Assembly: GCA_009773185.1 (NCBI GenBank)
Contig: WPIF01000011.1
Location: 62,001 to 126,000, forward strand
DNA length: 64,000 nucleotides
Direction: 5' to 3'
DNA from: Nitrospirota bacterium
Lineage (GTDB): Bacteria > Nitrospirota > Thermodesulfovibrionia > Thermodesulfovibrionales > UBA1546
The translations under genes were made by a program, and so were the position numbers. The notes under the pieces were generated by a model. It did no database searches and was not told the DNA's origin. It was given only the letters and a program-made list of their open reading frames with translations. Shown one piece after another: positions 52,091 to 60,056 of the stretch. Within the stretch, counting starts at the first letter, position 1. Each line of letters opens with the position of its first letter.

Positions 52091-53935
52091 ATGAAAAGCA
52101 AAACAATCATATTTTATATAACAAATAATGGTCTGAATATAGCCAACAAACTGAAAACACCTTATCCTGATGCGCAGGTTTTAAAATTTGGACAAAAGGC
52201 TATCCCCGGACTGTGGAAAAAATCCGCAAGCCTCATCTTTATCATGGCTACGGGCATTGTTGTGCGGACTATCGCGCCGCTGATAAAAAATAAAAAAACA
52301 GACCCCGCTGTTGTCGTGCTTGATGAAAAAGGAAGGTTTGCCGTAAGCCTTTTGAGCGGCCATATCGGCGGGGCCAATAATATTGCAAAACAGATTGCTG
52401 ATTTTCTGGGAGGAGAAGCTGTTATAACAACCGCATCGGATGTAAACAATATGCCATCTATTGACTTATGGGCAATGGAGAATAATTTAGTTATAGAGAA
52501 CTGGGAGGCTGTCCCTGAAATATCGGCAAGGTTTTTAAATAAAGGCGAATTGAAAGTTTATTCGGAAGTTGAGGTAAAAATGCCTGAGGGTTTTTTGAGG
52601 GAAGATAAGCTGAATTCCGTTGACGTGCTGATAACCAACAAACAATTTCAAATCTCAAATCTCCCGCCTCGGGCGGGTCGCCGAGGAGACAAATCTCAAA
52701 TCTTTTTGCGCCCCCAAAACCTTATGGTTGGCATTGGATGCAACAGCGGGACAGCAGCAGATGAAATAGAAGATGCCGTTAAAGGGGCATTAAGTAAAAA
52801 TAGGTTATCATTCTTATCTGTACAATCTGTTGCAACCATTGATAAGAAAGGCGCCGAGCCCGGGCTGCTCTCATTTGCCGGCAAATATAATCTTAAGATA
52901 AATACGTTTACGCCTGATGAACTTAATTCGGTGAGTGATGTAGAAAAATCAGAGGCTGCATTTAAGGCAACAGGAGCAAATGCAGTGGCAGAGCCTGCAG
53001 CTATGCTTGCATCAGGCGCAGGCAAATTGCTTGTGCGGAAGCAGAAGATTGGGAATGTGACAGTGTCGGTAGCTGAGCAGAGAGCAAAGAGCAAAGAGCA
53101 AAGACAAGGAAAGCTTTATATCGTCGGAACCGGGCCGGGGACCATTAAACATATAACGCCTTATGCTCAGAATGTCATAAAAGAATCGGATATCATTGTT
53201 GGATACGGGACATATCTCGATTTAATAAAGGAACTGACCAGGGGCAAAGAGGTCATATCTACAGGCATGACAAAGGAAATAGACAGGTGTCAAAAAGCTG
53301 TAGGCCTTGCTATGTCAGGCAGAACGGTTTCAGTAATAAGCGGCGGCGATCCCGGGATATATGCAATGGCAGGGCTGGTGTTTGAGATACTCAGAGCAGC
53401 AGAGCAGCAACTTCATGGTGAATCGGTTAATCGGTTAATCGGTAAATCGCAAAAACAATCTTCCTGTTCACCCATTCACCCATTCACCCATTCACCTATT
53501 CATGTGGAGGTCATTCCCGGCATATCTGCCCTGAACGCCTGCGCGGCGCGGCTTGGCGCGCCATTGATGCACGATTTTGCGGCAATAAGCTTGTCGGACA
53601 GGCTGACCCCCTGGAAATTAATAGAGGAAAGGCTTGAATCTGCTGCAAAGACAGATTTTGTTATCGTTCTTTACAATCCTAAAAGCATGGGAAGGCCGGA
53701 GCATATTAATAAGGCACGGGAAATTATTTTAAAGCACAGAGCGCCTGAAACACCTGTGGGCATAGTAAGGGCTGCGATGAGAGAAAATGAAAGCATTGTT
53801 GTCACAAACCTGAGGGACATGCTTAATTATGATATTGACATGCAGACAACTGTGATAATTGGTAATTCCCGTACCTTTGTGTGGGATAATCGGATGATTA
53901 CACCGCGAGGATATGAAAAGAAATTCAAAATCTAA
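52091..53935 (+). CDS. Fused cobalt-precorrin-5A hydrolase CbiG - C17-methyltransferase CbiH
   Basis: A 614-residue fusion. Residues 1-~335 are CbiG (LIFIMATGIVVRTIAPLIKNKKTDPAVVVLDEKGRFAVSLLSGHIGGAN in part; VGIGCNSGTAADEIEDAV; AEPAAMLASGAGKLLVRKQK), which opens the delta-lactone in the anaerobic route. From ~343 it is CbiH/CobJ (LYIVGTGPGTIKHITPYAQ, VISGGDPGIYAMAGLVFEIL, VEVIPGISALNACAARLGAPLMHDFAAISLSDRLTPW). Loops made of repeats: FQISNLPPRAGRRGDKSQIF, REQRAKSKEQRQ, NRLIGKSQKQ and SPIHPFTHSPIH. Confidence 0.94.
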   Translation: MKSKTIIFYITNNGLNIANKLKTPYPDAQVLKFGQKAIPGLWKKSASLIFIMATGIVVRTIAPLIKNKKTDPAVVVLDEKGRFAVSLLSGHIGGANNIAKQIADFLGGEAVITTASDVNNMPSIDLWAMENNLVIENWEAVPEISARFLNKGELKVYSEVEVKMPEGFLREDKLNSVDVLITNKQFQISNLPPRAGRRGDKSQIFLRPQNLMVGIGCNSGTAADEIEDAVKGALSKNRLSFLSVQSVATIDKKGAEPGLLSFAGKYNLKINTFTPDELNSVSDVEKSEAAFKATGANAVAEPAAMLASGAGKLLVRKQKIGNVTVSVAEQRAKSKEQRQGKLYIVGTGPGTIKHITPYAQNVIKESDIIVGYGTYLDLIKELTRGKEVISTGMTKEIDRCQKAVGLAMSGRTVSVISGGDPGIYAMAGLVFEILRAAEQQLHGESVNRLIGKSQKQSSCSPIHPFTHSPIHVEVIPGISALNACAARLGAPLMHDFAAISLSDRLTPWKLIEERLESAAKTDFVIVLYNPKSMGRPEHINKAREIILKHRAPETPVGIVRAAMRENESIVVTNLRDMLNYDIDMQTTVIIGNSRTFVWDNRMITPRGYEKKFKI

Positions 53936-55295
53936 AATTCAATGCTCAGGATTGAAACCCGCGGCGTTTCTCTGGGATGAATCGTTTTTGTGGGGGTTAA
54001 TGGCATATAAGGCTCTTAATTCTAACCGCCTGCCGTTCGAACTTATCCGCTCGGATGACATAAAGAAAGGACAGCTTAAAAATTACAAAATGCTTTTTGT
54101 GCCGGGGGGCTGGGCCTCAAACAAATTAAAAACGCTTGGGGAATGCGGCACCAACGAGATAAAAAAATTCGTGAATAATGGCGGCAATTATCTGGGATTT
54201 TGCGGCGGCGCAGGCCTCGCGACTCTTGACAGCATGGGGTTATTAAACATAAAAAGAAAACCTACAAAAGAGAGAGTCCCCAGCTTCAGCGGCCGGATTC
54301 ATCTTAATATTAAGGGCCATTCTGTATTCACCCATTCACCTATTTACCCATTCCCTCCAATCTTTAATGCATGGTGGCCTTCACAGTTCTCGGTTGAGGA
54401 CAAAAATATAAAAAAACTCGCAGTTTACGGAGATGCCCTGCCTGACTCCTTCAGTTCGGATTTGAATGTGGGCGATGTTGAAGCTAATGGTGAGTGGGCG
54501 GAATTGGAAAAGGTATACAATATCAATCTCGACCCGAAGCGTCTGCTGAATGAACCTGCAGTAGTAGAAGGAACTTATGGAAAGGGCAAGGCCATCCTAT
54601 CGCTTATTCATTTTGATACGCCTGATGATGCAAACGGAGCAGTGGTTTTAAGGAGATTATGGGAATATCTGGCAGGAAAGGAATCAGCGGCCAGCAATCA
54701 GTGGTCAGCCAAAAGCTCCAAACTATTGATTCATTCAAATATAATGTCCAATAACTGTTGTAATCTTGTCATTCCGGCTTGTCCGGAATCTTTTTTTTCG
54801 CCTCGGCGAACCCGCCTGAGCGCGGGAGAGAAGGACTCCCGGCAAGCGGGAGTGACAGAAGAGAGTTTGACTTCAGATATTGAAGCAGCAGTTAACGATT
54901 TAATCGCCCTCGGCATTCGAAACTTTCTCTGGTTCTGGAGGAACCCTATGCTTTTGCAGTGGAGGAGAGGGGTCAGGGGGCTTGAATACTGCACATTGTA
55001 TGTGATGATAAGAGAGCTGTCAGCTGTCAGCCATCAGTTGTCAGCCGGAGATAAAGAGAAATTACACAAAATAAAAAAACTGCTGATGCCATTCACAGAA
55101 AAGGCAAAACAGCTTCTGATTTTGGAAAGGCATGCAATGCAGAATGGCCACATAACCTATGAAAGGTGCGATGACCCTGAGATACAGAAAATACGGACAG
55201 AACTTTTTGGAAATTCAAAAAGTCACGGAGGATTATTTAAAGAGCTGGTAAATGATGTGGATGATGTGCTGTATTCATTGATAAAACAGAGGTAG
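53913..55295 (+). CDS. BPL_N-domain (class I amidotransferase-like) protein
   Basis: A 460-residue protein. AAFLWDESFLWGLMAYKAL, MLFVPGGWASNKL and NYLGFCGGAGLATLD (GxCxGG nucleophile elbow) match the N-terminal domain of eukaryotic biotin-protein ligase (BPL_N) and bacterial homologues; the ligase domain itself is absent. The C-terminal third is helical. It overlaps cbiG-cbiH by 23 bp, so it belongs to the operon, but its role in B12 metabolism is unknown. Insertions: FTHSPIYPFPP (tandem units), ~30 residues of IPACPESFFSPRRTRLSAGE and following (interspersed repeat 54768-54856), and LSAVSHQLSAG. Confidence 0.75.
   Translation: MKRNSKSKIQCSGLKPAAFLWDESFLWGLMAYKALNSNRLPFELIRSDDIKKGQLKNYKMLFVPGGWASNKLKTLGECGTNEIKKFVNNGGNYLGFCGGAGLATLDSMGLLNIKRKPTKERVPSFSGRIHLNIKGHSVFTHSPIYPFPPIFNAWWPSQFSVEDKNIKKLAVYGDALPDSFSSDLNVGDVEANGEWAELEKVYNINLDPKRLLNEPAVVEGTYGKGKAILSLIHFDTPDDANGAVVLRRLWEYLAGKESAASNQWSAKSSKLLIHSNIMSNNCCNLVIPACPESFFSPRRTRLSAGEKDSRQAGVTEESLTSDIEAAVNDLIALGIRNFLWFWRNPMLLQWRRGVRGLEYCTLYVMIRELSAVSHQLSAGDKEKLHKIKKLLMPFTEKAKQLLILERHAMQNGHITYERCDDPEIQKIRTELFGNSKSHGGLFKELVNDVDDVLYSLIKQR
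54768..54856 (+). repeat. In-frame interspersed repeat in the BPL_N gene
   Basis: GTCATTCCGGCTTGTCCGGA begins and GGGAGTGAC ends this element; GC-rich palindromes CCTCGGCG and CGCCTGAGCGCGGGAGAG lie inside. It is the coding version of the GTCATTCCCGC family seen at 45304. It stays open and adds about 30 residues. Confidence 0.75.
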
Positions 55296-55297
55296 CT

Positions 55298-56311
55298 TTA
55301 CATCATCCCGACTGCCTTTATAATTTTTTTCCTTACGCCCTCATCAAACAATATCGTTGCGTGGTTTAAGTCAAAGTCATGATGCTCTTTACAGTGAAGA
55401 AGAATAGAACTCTTTGCTGATACGAGGCCGTCGCCAAGCCCTTTCTTCAGCTCCTCAGGATAAATCCTTCCGGGGATAATCTTTTCAAGGATGTCCGGGA
55501 TGGAGAAAAGGGTTTCGGGTTCGAGCAGCCATTTATGCGCCCCGCGCCCTGGTATCTCTTTTAGTTTCCACCTGTACAGAGTGAAGAGGTTCGGGTTTGT
55601 GCCTCCGAATGAAAGGCCCTGTATCGTCTTGTGGTCATAATCTTTTAATGACCTGAAGAATTCTGAATCAGGCAGAAGCTCCAGGAGCGCCTTGCTCTTT
55701 ATAAAATCAAGGACACGCTTTATTACATAGGCAATCTTTTTCCTGTCTTCCTCATGTATTAAAGGGCTTATTATTGAGGCAAGCGGTGAGATGTATCCTG
55801 CCAATTTTGCCATGCTGCTTCCATTATGGGGCGATGCCAGTGTTATGAGCCCCGTGACTGACCTGTCCCTGTTTTCCAGATACCTTCTTGCAATCAGCCC
55901 GCCCCTGCTGTGGCCTATGAGGATTATCCCTGCCTTGCTGAATTCTTTTGAAAGTTCCGCTACTTTTTTGAGCTCTGCCGCAGCGATGGCAATCGGCCCC
56001 GCAGGCCTTCTCTGGCTCCATGCAATTACTGTATATCCCAATGACTTCAAATCTGCAAACGATGTCTTTAAATCATTTTCCGCCTCGCCAAAAGAAAACC
56101 TGCTGTGCCTGATTTTTGGTTTTCCTGCAGCTGCGCTGTAATCTACAGGTTCAGGTTTTTTTGCAAGTAAATATCTTATCGGAAAATTCCCTCCGAGCAT
56201 CTTTGCTTCATCAGGATTTACCCATATATTTTTATTCATTCCAAGGCCGTGGATAAATACAATTGCAGGTTTGTCCTGTTGGCCTTTATGGATTGTGATG
56301 TCGAGTTTCAT
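55298..56311 (-). CDS. Alpha/beta hydrolase, lipase-like
   Basis: A 337-residue hydrolase. PAIVFIHGLGMNKNIWVNPDEAK has the HG oxyanion motif; IILIGHSRGGLIARRYLE is the nucleophile elbow GHSRGG; ITLASPHNGSSMAKLAGYISPLAS is PGAP1/lipase-like; the acid is probably in LGDGLVSAKSS and the His in CKEHHDFDLNHATILFDEGV. No signal peptide, so cytoplasmic. The start overlaps the stop of the M23 gene (ATGA). Substrate unknown. Confidence 0.8.
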   Translation of the reverse strand: MKLDITIHKGQQDKPAIVFIHGLGMNKNIWVNPDEAKMLGGNFPIRYLLAKKPEPVDYSAAAGKPKIRHSRFSFGEAENDLKTSFADLKSLGYTVIAWSQRRPAGPIAIAAAELKKVAELSKEFSKAGIILIGHSRGGLIARRYLENRDRSVTGLITLASPHNGSSMAKLAGYISPLASIISPLIHEEDRKKIAYVIKRVLDFIKSKALLELLPDSEFFRSLKDYDHKTIQGLSFGGTNPNLFTLYRWKLKEIPGRGAHKWLLEPETLFSIPDILEKIIPGRIYPEELKKGLGDGLVSAKSSILLHCKEHHDFDLNHATILFDEGVRKKIIKAVGMM

Positions 56312-57198
56312 AACTTTAATCCTGCGACTGAAACAGGGTTTGCGTTTACGCGCATTACCTTCACCCCGAAATGGAGATGCGGCCCGCTTGACCTTCCGGT
56401 TGAGCCGACAAACCCGATAACATCACTTTTCGATACGATATCGCCGGGCTTTACATTAAATCCTGACATATGCATATAGACAGTGAAGATTCCCTGTCCG
56501 TGGTCAAGGATAAGAGTATTCCCTCCAAAGAAAAGCTCTTCTGTAAGCACAACCCTTCCCCTGTTTGAAGCCTGTATTTTTTCGCCCGCCTTTCCCTGCA
56601 TGTCCAGGCCGCGGTGCAGGCTGACTGTTTTTTTGTTGATTATCCTTTTTGTACCGAAAAGGGTCGAGAAAGGATTTGGAAGCGGAAGAATGAAACTCCC
56701 ATCCCAGAGCTTCTCTGACTCTATCTGCCAGATTGAATCCAGCAGGTCGTCCTCTCTGTTTATCCTTACAAGGTCTTCAGGGCTGAATGTCACCTTCTCT
56801 TCAGGCAGGGTAAGATGTGTTGTCTTGAAGCTGCCTTTTAAAACGCGCAGCTGCAGTTTAGTCTTCTGTTTCCCTGTCTTCAGCGAAATCAGGTAAACAC
56901 CTGGTTCGGACTTTATATCAACAGCGCCTATGGCAACAAAGCAGCCTTTCCCGCATTTACTGAAATGCAGGGCCTTTTTCTCAAATGTCGCCGAGGGCTC
57001 TGCTGTGTCCAGTCCTGTAACCCTGAGCATGAAGGCGTCTCCCTGATGAATATTTAAAGGAAGGACCTTTGCCTGAAAGGCCTCTGAATGAGGAGCAAGA
57101 AGAGTTATAAGAAATATCAGCAGCAGGCTAAGCAGGGATGAACCTGATGATGTTGTGATGAGGCTGTTAAAGAATCTATGCCTCATTATTGTTTTCAT
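56308..57198 (-). CDS. M23-family peptidase, cell-wall type
   Basis: A 296-residue protein when started at MKTIMRHRFF; that ATG overlaps the stop of the TrmJ-like gene (ATGA). Signal segment SSLLSLLLIFLITLLAPHSEAF. After ~150 residues of beta-rich sequence comes the LytM/M23 domain: LHRGLDMQGKAGEKIQASNRGRV (H and D ligands), FTVYMHMSGFNVKPGDIVSKSDVIGFVGSTGRSSGPHLHFGV (in part; HLH motif). The metal ligands are complete, so active endopeptidase activity on peptidoglycan is likely. Confidence 0.88.
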   Translation of the reverse strand: MKTIMRHRFFNSLITTSSGSSLLSLLLIFLITLLAPHSEAFQAKVLPLNIHQGDAFMLRVTGLDTAEPSATFEKKALHFSKCGKGCFVAIGAVDIKSEPGVYLISLKTGKQKTKLQLRVLKGSFKTTHLTLPEEKVTFSPEDLVRINREDDLLDSIWQIESEKLWDGSFILPLPNPFSTLFGTKRIINKKTVSLHRGLDMQGKAGEKIQASNRGRVVLTEELFFGGNTLILDHGQGIFTVYMHMSGFNVKPGDIVSKSDVIGFVGSTGRSSGPHLHFGVKVMRVNANPVSVAGLKL

Positions 57199-57923
57199 TG
57201 CTGTATCTTTTTCTCCACCTGCGAGCATATCCCGTAAAGCATCCTTAATTCCCAGTCAGTAAGCCCTGCACGTCCAATCATATGTTTGAGGTTTCTCATT
57301 ATCCTTGCCTCAAGGTCCCTGCTGCCCCTTGGGATATAATCGAGAAGCTTGAGGGTTGATTGAATATGGCTGTAAAGAGTCTCGAGTTCCGCGCGTTTTA
57401 CCAATTCAGGAGATGCTGCTTTATATGCCTTCTGCCCCAGTTCATAGGCCACGAGCAATACGCTCTGTGCAAGATTGAGCGAAGGGGATAAAGGGTCAGC
57501 TGGAATTGTTATCATAAAGCCGCATTCTTCTACTTCTTTATTGGATAACCCCTTGCTCTCCCTGCCGAATAATATGGCAACTTTATTTTTTTTGGCTGCA
57601 ATGATTGCTCTTTTCAGTCCGTCTTTTACCGGGAGGATAAGCCCTCTTCGTTTCCCGAGCCTTCTTGTAGCTCCGATAACAATGCCTTTGTCTTTTATTG
57701 CATCCCCGAGGTTTTTATGGACCTTTGCCTTCTCAAGCACATCAACATCATTGCACGCCATCCGTCTTCCTTCATCATTGAGAAACTCCGCCGGGTTTAT
57801 CAGTTCGAGATTTTTAAACCCCATATTCTTCATGGCCCGCGCAGAGGCGCCTATATTACCGGCCTCTTTCGGTTCAACAAGGATGAAATATATGTTGTCT
57901 TTCCAGTTTTTTGTTCCAGCCAT
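57195..57923 (-). CDS. trmJ: TrmJ-like SPOUT RNA methyltransferase
   Basis: A 242-residue SPOUT methylase starting at MAGTKNWKDNIYFILVEPKEAGNIGASARAMKNMG (in part); the extra 51 codons upstream to 58076 look non-coding. Knot motifs: NIGASARAMKNMGF, IGATRRLGKRRGLILP, VAILFGRESKGLSNKEVEEC and ITIPADPLSPSLNLAQSVLLVAYEL. The C-terminal helix matches TrmJ, which 2'-O-methylates tRNA position 32. It heads a three-gene minus-strand operon with 4-bp overlaps. Confidence 0.9.
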   Translation of the reverse strand: MAGTKNWKDNIYFILVEPKEAGNIGASARAMKNMGFKNLELINPAEFLNDEGRRMACNDVDVLEKAKVHKNLGDAIKDKGIVIGATRRLGKRRGLILPVKDGLKRAIIAAKKNKVAILFGRESKGLSNKEVEECGFMITIPADPLSPSLNLAQSVLLVAYELGQKAYKAASPELVKRAELETLYSHIQSTLKLLDYIPRGSRDLEARIMRNLKHMIGRAGLTDWELRMLYGICSQVEKKIQQ

Positions 57924-58109
57924 GATGAATTTTAACGGAACAGACGAATGAAATACAATTGGATTAACCCGTGGAATACATTGCAGGGACATGGATAGGT
58001 GAAAAATTTTTAAATACCCTATACGGCAATGCAACTTTAGCCTATAATATGACAAAAGAGAAAAAAATCCAGACAAGCCTAAATGATGGAATCAAGGAGG
58101 AGAGACAAG

Positions 58110-58253
58110 ATGAAAAAGGCCTTATTTTTTATATTAGCAGTTTACCTTGCGATGTTAATAGGGTGCGCCACGACAGCTTATAAGAGCGACGGGAAGACGG
58201 AGCCTCCTGCTCCGGAGATGCATCCCGGACATCCAGGGCATGAAGTGCATTGA
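58110..58253 (+). CDS. Small lipoprotein
   Basis: A 47-residue protein too short for most gene finders. MKKALFFILAVYLAMLIGCATT is a lipoprotein signal with lipobox LIGC (Cys 19); the mature part is short and has the tail PPAPEMHPGHPGHEVH, rich in Pro and His. AGGAGGAGA lies nine bases upstream of the ATG. His-rich tails can bind metals. The following 266 bp (to 58519) hold no gene I can support. Confidence 0.65.
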   Translation: MKKALFFILAVYLAMLIGCATTAYKSDGKTEPPAPEMHPGHPGHEVH

Positions 58254-58519
58254 AAAGGCGCATAAGAGATAATTGGATGGACTGTTTGCTCTGGTTTATC
58301 CGGCAAGATTTTTCAGGTGTGTTTCTAGTCCTTTCGTCATTCTAAAGACTTTTCCTCTTTTGAATGTGTTTAGCTCAAGATGGGGAGAAGCGGAAAATTA
58401 TTGCAATAGGGAAAGAGAGGGAGGTGAGGAAGTGTGGAACGAGATGGCTCACCTGCCGGGGCAATCACCTGTGCCAAAATCAAACCTCCTTTAATCCCGG
58501 TCGGCCGTCGAGCCGGTTG

Positions 58520-58939
58520 TTATGTTTCCGCATTATTATCTTCGAAATTATATGTTCCAATTGGATAAATAGTAATGTCTACGGCAATTTTCAGTCGTTC
58601 CAACCTACTGATCAAGTTTGCAGAAAGATGGTAAGTCAAATGATTCGGTTCACTCCCACTTTCGAATGCAATATCCGCCACTCTATTTATGCATCTATCC
58701 CACAGAGCCTTTGAACTCGCCGAAAGCTTTTCTATTTCATCACAAAATTCATTAATTGTTTGTTCAGGGGAGAACCGTAGTTCGGAACCACTTCCTGATA
58801 AAGATACGCGGTACTTTCCATCTACCCACTGATTCAATTGAATGACTATCGAATCACCCAACTCCTGCACAATAGAATCAAGGTTTTCAGCGGATTCGAA
58901 TTCAAGGTCGGTGGTAATATATTGTATTTTGTTATTCAT
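58520..58939 (-). CDS. Hypothetical protein
   Basis: A 139-residue protein I do not recognise. IQYITTDLEFESAENLDSIVQEL, YRVSLSGSGSELRFSPEQTINEFCDEIEKLSASSKALWDRC (in part) and VDITIYPIG suggest an alpha/beta fold. No signal peptide. It resembles small cytosolic proteins found in accessory or immunity-gene regions, without proof. It is alone on its strand, flanked by AT-rich intergenic DNA. Confidence 0.6.
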   Translation of the reverse strand: MNNKIQYITTDLEFESAENLDSIVQELGDSIVIQLNQWVDGKYRVSLSGSGSELRFSPEQTINEFCDEIEKLSASSKALWDRCINRVADIAFESGSEPNHLTYHLSANLISRLERLKIAVDITIYPIGTYNFEDNNAET

Positions 58940-59040
58940 TATTTATTATTCTCAAAACATAACATATAATATACGAAATGTCGTAATTTCCGAAATCCGA
59001 CTAAAATATACTATATCCGCAAGATTTTTTAAATAAAAAA

Positions 59041-59078
59041 ATCAACAAAATCAACGAGCCTGTTTTGTTGATTTTCGC
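59041..59078. terminator. Hairpin terminator
   Basis: AAATCAACAAAA and TTTTGTTGATTT form a 12-bp stem with a loop TCAACGAGCCTG, followed by T/C. It lies between the 58939 promoter region and the convergent lipoprotein unit; it could act on either strand. Confidence 0.55.
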
Positions 59079-59163
59079 CTTTTGCGGTAATACGGACTAA
59101 AAGAGAAAGGTCGTAAAATATGGCAAAAATTGTCCGTTGCAGTCAATGCAGCAGAAAAACTTA

Positions 59164-59385
59164 TTATTTCTTCCTTAATTCAGCCAATCTCTTTTTTGCC
59201 TTTTTTGCCTGCTCGCTTTCTGGATATTTCTTAATAATCTCTTCATACAACTCTGTGGCATGTTCTTTGTTGTTCTGAAGCTCCTCGAACTTTGCGGTCT
59301 CAAACATCTCAGCAGCCTTGTTTGAACACGAGGCGAGCGTGAGGCTGAATATTAAAATCAAGCCCAGGACAAAATATTTCATCAA
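59164..59385 (-). CDS. Small TPR-like lipoprotein
   Basis: A 73-residue protein: signal MMKYFVLGLILIFSLTLASC with lipobox LASC, then KAAEMFETAKFEELQNNKEHATELYEEIIKKYPESEQAKKAKKRLAEL (in part), which is one and a half tetratricopeptide repeats as in YfgC/BamD-like proteins. It is likely an inner- or outer-membrane-attached scaffold. It follows the HU gene by 10 bp. Confidence 0.75.
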   Translation of the reverse strand: MMKYFVLGLILIFSLTLASCSNKAAEMFETAKFEELQNNKEHATELYEEIIKKYPESEQAKKAKKRLAELRKK

Positions 59386-59395
59386 ATGCCGTTTT

Positions 59396-59674
59396 TTACG
59401 GATTCAGGAGTTCCTTGAGTTCTTTGCCCACTTTGAAATGGAGCACCTTCTTGGCAGGGACGTCTACGCTTTCGCCTGTCTTTGGATTTCTTGCCTTCCT
59501 CGGATTTCTTGTCTTGAGCCTGAAATTTCCAAAGCCCCGTATCTCTATCTTCTCTCCTTTTTGAAGGGCCTCCTTTATGCTGTCAAAGACGGTTTCCATG
59601 ACAATTTCCGTCTGTTTCCTTGTTAGTCCCTCAACCTTTTCTGCAACCTTGTCCACAAGCGCTGACCTTGTCAT
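59396..59674 (-). CDS. HU/IHF-family DNA-binding protein
   Basis: A 92-residue HU-family protein. MTRSALVDKVAEKVEGLTRKQTEIVMETVFDSIKEALQ (in part) is the helical dimer part; GEKIEIRGFGNFRLKTRNPRKARNPKTGESVDVPAKKVLHFK (in part) the beta arm with the conserved RNPxTGE and Pro tip. The GFGNF and RKARNP forms resemble IHF. It compacts or bends DNA. Confidence 0.93.
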   Translation of the reverse strand: MTRSALVDKVAEKVEGLTRKQTEIVMETVFDSIKEALQKGEKIEIRGFGNFRLKTRNPRKARNPKTGESVDVPAKKVLHFKVGKELKELLNP

Positions 59675-59744
59675 AAACCCTCCATTATTACTAAAGATTT
59701 AAACAGCCTTAGGTCTTAAATTTATATTGAATGCTCCGGTAAAA

Positions 59745-60056
59745 TCAAGCCCTTTTAGTTCTTTTCTTTCCAACGGCCCGTCCGCCTTTGGAAACCCGAC
59801 CCGGTGCAGACGTAGCGCGAGCAGTTCGCTTTTCATCTTTATTATTATCCGTAATCCAGACCTCTATTGCAAGTTCGGGGCACATCTGGGCACAGAATGC
59901 ACACCCTGTGCACTTGTCCGGGTGCTTTGGGGCTGCCGGGAAATAGCCCATTTTGTTAAACTGTTTTTCTATTGCTATCACTCCCCTGGGACATGACGTC
60001 ACACAATATGTGCACCCCTTGCACAGTTCTTTATTTATTGCGATTTTTCCTTTCAT
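59745..60056 (-). CDS. 2x4Fe-4S ferredoxin with basic tail
   Basis: A 103-residue protein. CKGCTYCVTSCP and CTGCAFCAQMCP bind two cubane clusters; NKELCKGCTYCVTSCPRGVI and the spacing match the delta subunit of 2-oxoacid:acceptor oxidoreductases (KorD/VorD). Residues after ~70 (DEKRTARATSAPGRVSKGG…KKRTKR) are basic and not usual; the DNA there resembles a GC-rich interspersed repeat. No KorAB genes are next to it in this window; they may lie elsewhere. It overlaps recN's stop by 4 bp. Confidence 0.82.
   Translation of the reverse strand: MKGKIAINKELCKGCTYCVTSCPRGVIAIEKQFNKMGYFPAAPKHPDKCTGCAFCAQMCPELAIEVWITDNNKDEKRTARATSAPGRVSKGGRAVGKKRTKRA

Noticed and set aside
57971-58183. 70-codon frame before the small lipoprotein
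   Set aside because: It overlaps the lipoprotein in another frame, which has a clear ribosome site and lipobox; the longer frame has neither.
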